From contig OX637335.1 of NCBI GenBank assembly GCA_951799405.1, positions 17,736,342 through 17,800,341 of the forward strand: 64,000 nt of DNA, given 5' to 3'. The stretch is from Agapetus fuscipes (lineage: Eukaryota > Arthropoda > Insecta > Trichoptera > Glossosomatidae). The notes under the pieces were generated by a model that was given only the letters and a program-made list of their open reading frames with translations, did not search any database and had not been told where the DNA came from. Below, in pieces: positions 63,643-64,000 of the stretch (positions are counted from its first letter, which is position 1; each line of letters starts with the position of its first letter). Position numbers and translations under genes: made by a program.

Positions 63643-64000
63643 AAATTAAAGTGAGCAAATCCATGGGGACAGCTCGGACAGGTGGCATAATTCCCAAAAA
63701 ACAGGCAGCGTTACTTGACATGAAATGCTGTTTTCAAATATTCAACTCAAATTGCATCACACAATGCCAATGAAGAGAGCATCGGAATTCTTATTCCTTT
63801 TCTTTTTTATTGGTATCCTGCACGCCGAATATTCGGCCAATATGTCACTATTCGGTATTCGGCCGAATAGTGAAAAAGTAGCCGAATACCGAATAGTTAC
63901 CGAATATTTGTCGCAACACTAGTATTCACACAGTGAAAATTCATTTTTATGAGGAATTATAATTTTTGTCAAAAACACAGTTTTAACAGAGAAAATTACG

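Larger units (their letters stand above)
63052..63929. mobile_element. hAT deletion derivative with 8-bp duplication
   Basis: The element 63060-63921 is flanked by GTATTCAC (63052-63059, 63922-63929). Ends: TAGTGATGCAACGAATAGTG and, inverted, TAGTGTTGCGACAAATATTC. Sub-terminal TATTCGG/CCGAATA repeats on both sides. The interior has only a C-terminal transposase piece and a SINE-B2 insertion. A clean, well-bounded hAT. Confidence 0.5.

Overview
This window looks like gene-free, repeat-packed nuclear DNA from an arthropod, most likely an insect. It is AT-rich, has no long host ORFs, and is saturated with eukaryotic transposon remains: non-LTR retrotransposons (LINEs), tRNA-derived SINEs, hAT and mariner-type MITEs, solo LTRs and satellites. 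Short strings such as GTAGGTACCTA and TACGAGTA recall lepidopteran intergenic DNA, but that is a weak impression. I found no convincing host protein-coding exon, rRNA, functional tRNA or CRISPR array. The short ORFs are chance or fall in transposon debris.

The dominant repeat, here LINE-A, occurs about 40 times on both strands. Most copies are a roughly 250-bp block running from TTCCTTGACTTATAGGTTGG to a (GATTA)n or (TATAGAT)n tail, and alone they look like a SINE. Longer copies (27037-27448, 29101-29660, 51086-51660, 58491-58948) join the block to a reading frame with GRGRPRKVWMDQI and KEVCKDRKKWRLIC motifs, so it is the 3' UTR of a LINE. Related LINE-A' relics keep only the C-terminal coding end (23272-23425, 24175-24385, 41836-42055). 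Other LINEs are LINE-B (reverse transcriptase at 12220-13325, with target-site duplication), LINE-C (43560-43840), LINE-D (61252-61625), a C-terminal fragment at 277-429, and two 3' ends with TGATGA-rich tails.

The SINEs are tRNA-derived. SINE-B1 is about 310 bp and ends in (ATT)n. SINE-B2 is about 490-540 bp and carries two different tRNA-like units (clean copy 54523-55015 with an 11-bp duplication). SINE-C (32118-32440) is GC-rich. DNA transposons include three hAT relics whose only coding remnant is the C-terminal dimerisation domain (8718-9051, 46306-46864, 63060-63921), hAT MITEs with 8-bp duplications, a TA-flanked MITE pair (4672-4904, 7299-7535), palindromic and foldback-like elements, and MITE families D, H, I and P. 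Family letters are labels for this answer only.

Nesting is common: hAT MITE in MITE-I (656-1118), SINE-B1 in LINE-A (30559-30873), LINE-A in MITE-H and MITE-D, MITE-P in SINE-B2, and LINE-B in an AT-rich element. Non-transposon structure includes a satellite with ~155-bp monomers (29690-32040), a 3-copy GC-rich minisatellite (36905-37106), a CpG-rich island (35590-36420), a 142-bp palindrome (15648-15789), and several CTGANGA-stem-GAAA motifs that resemble hammerhead ribozyme cores. All boundaries were read by eye; ends without a stated duplication are approximate. (Format note: the original gave no confidence values; the uniform 0.5 is a placeholder required by the schema, not an estimate.)
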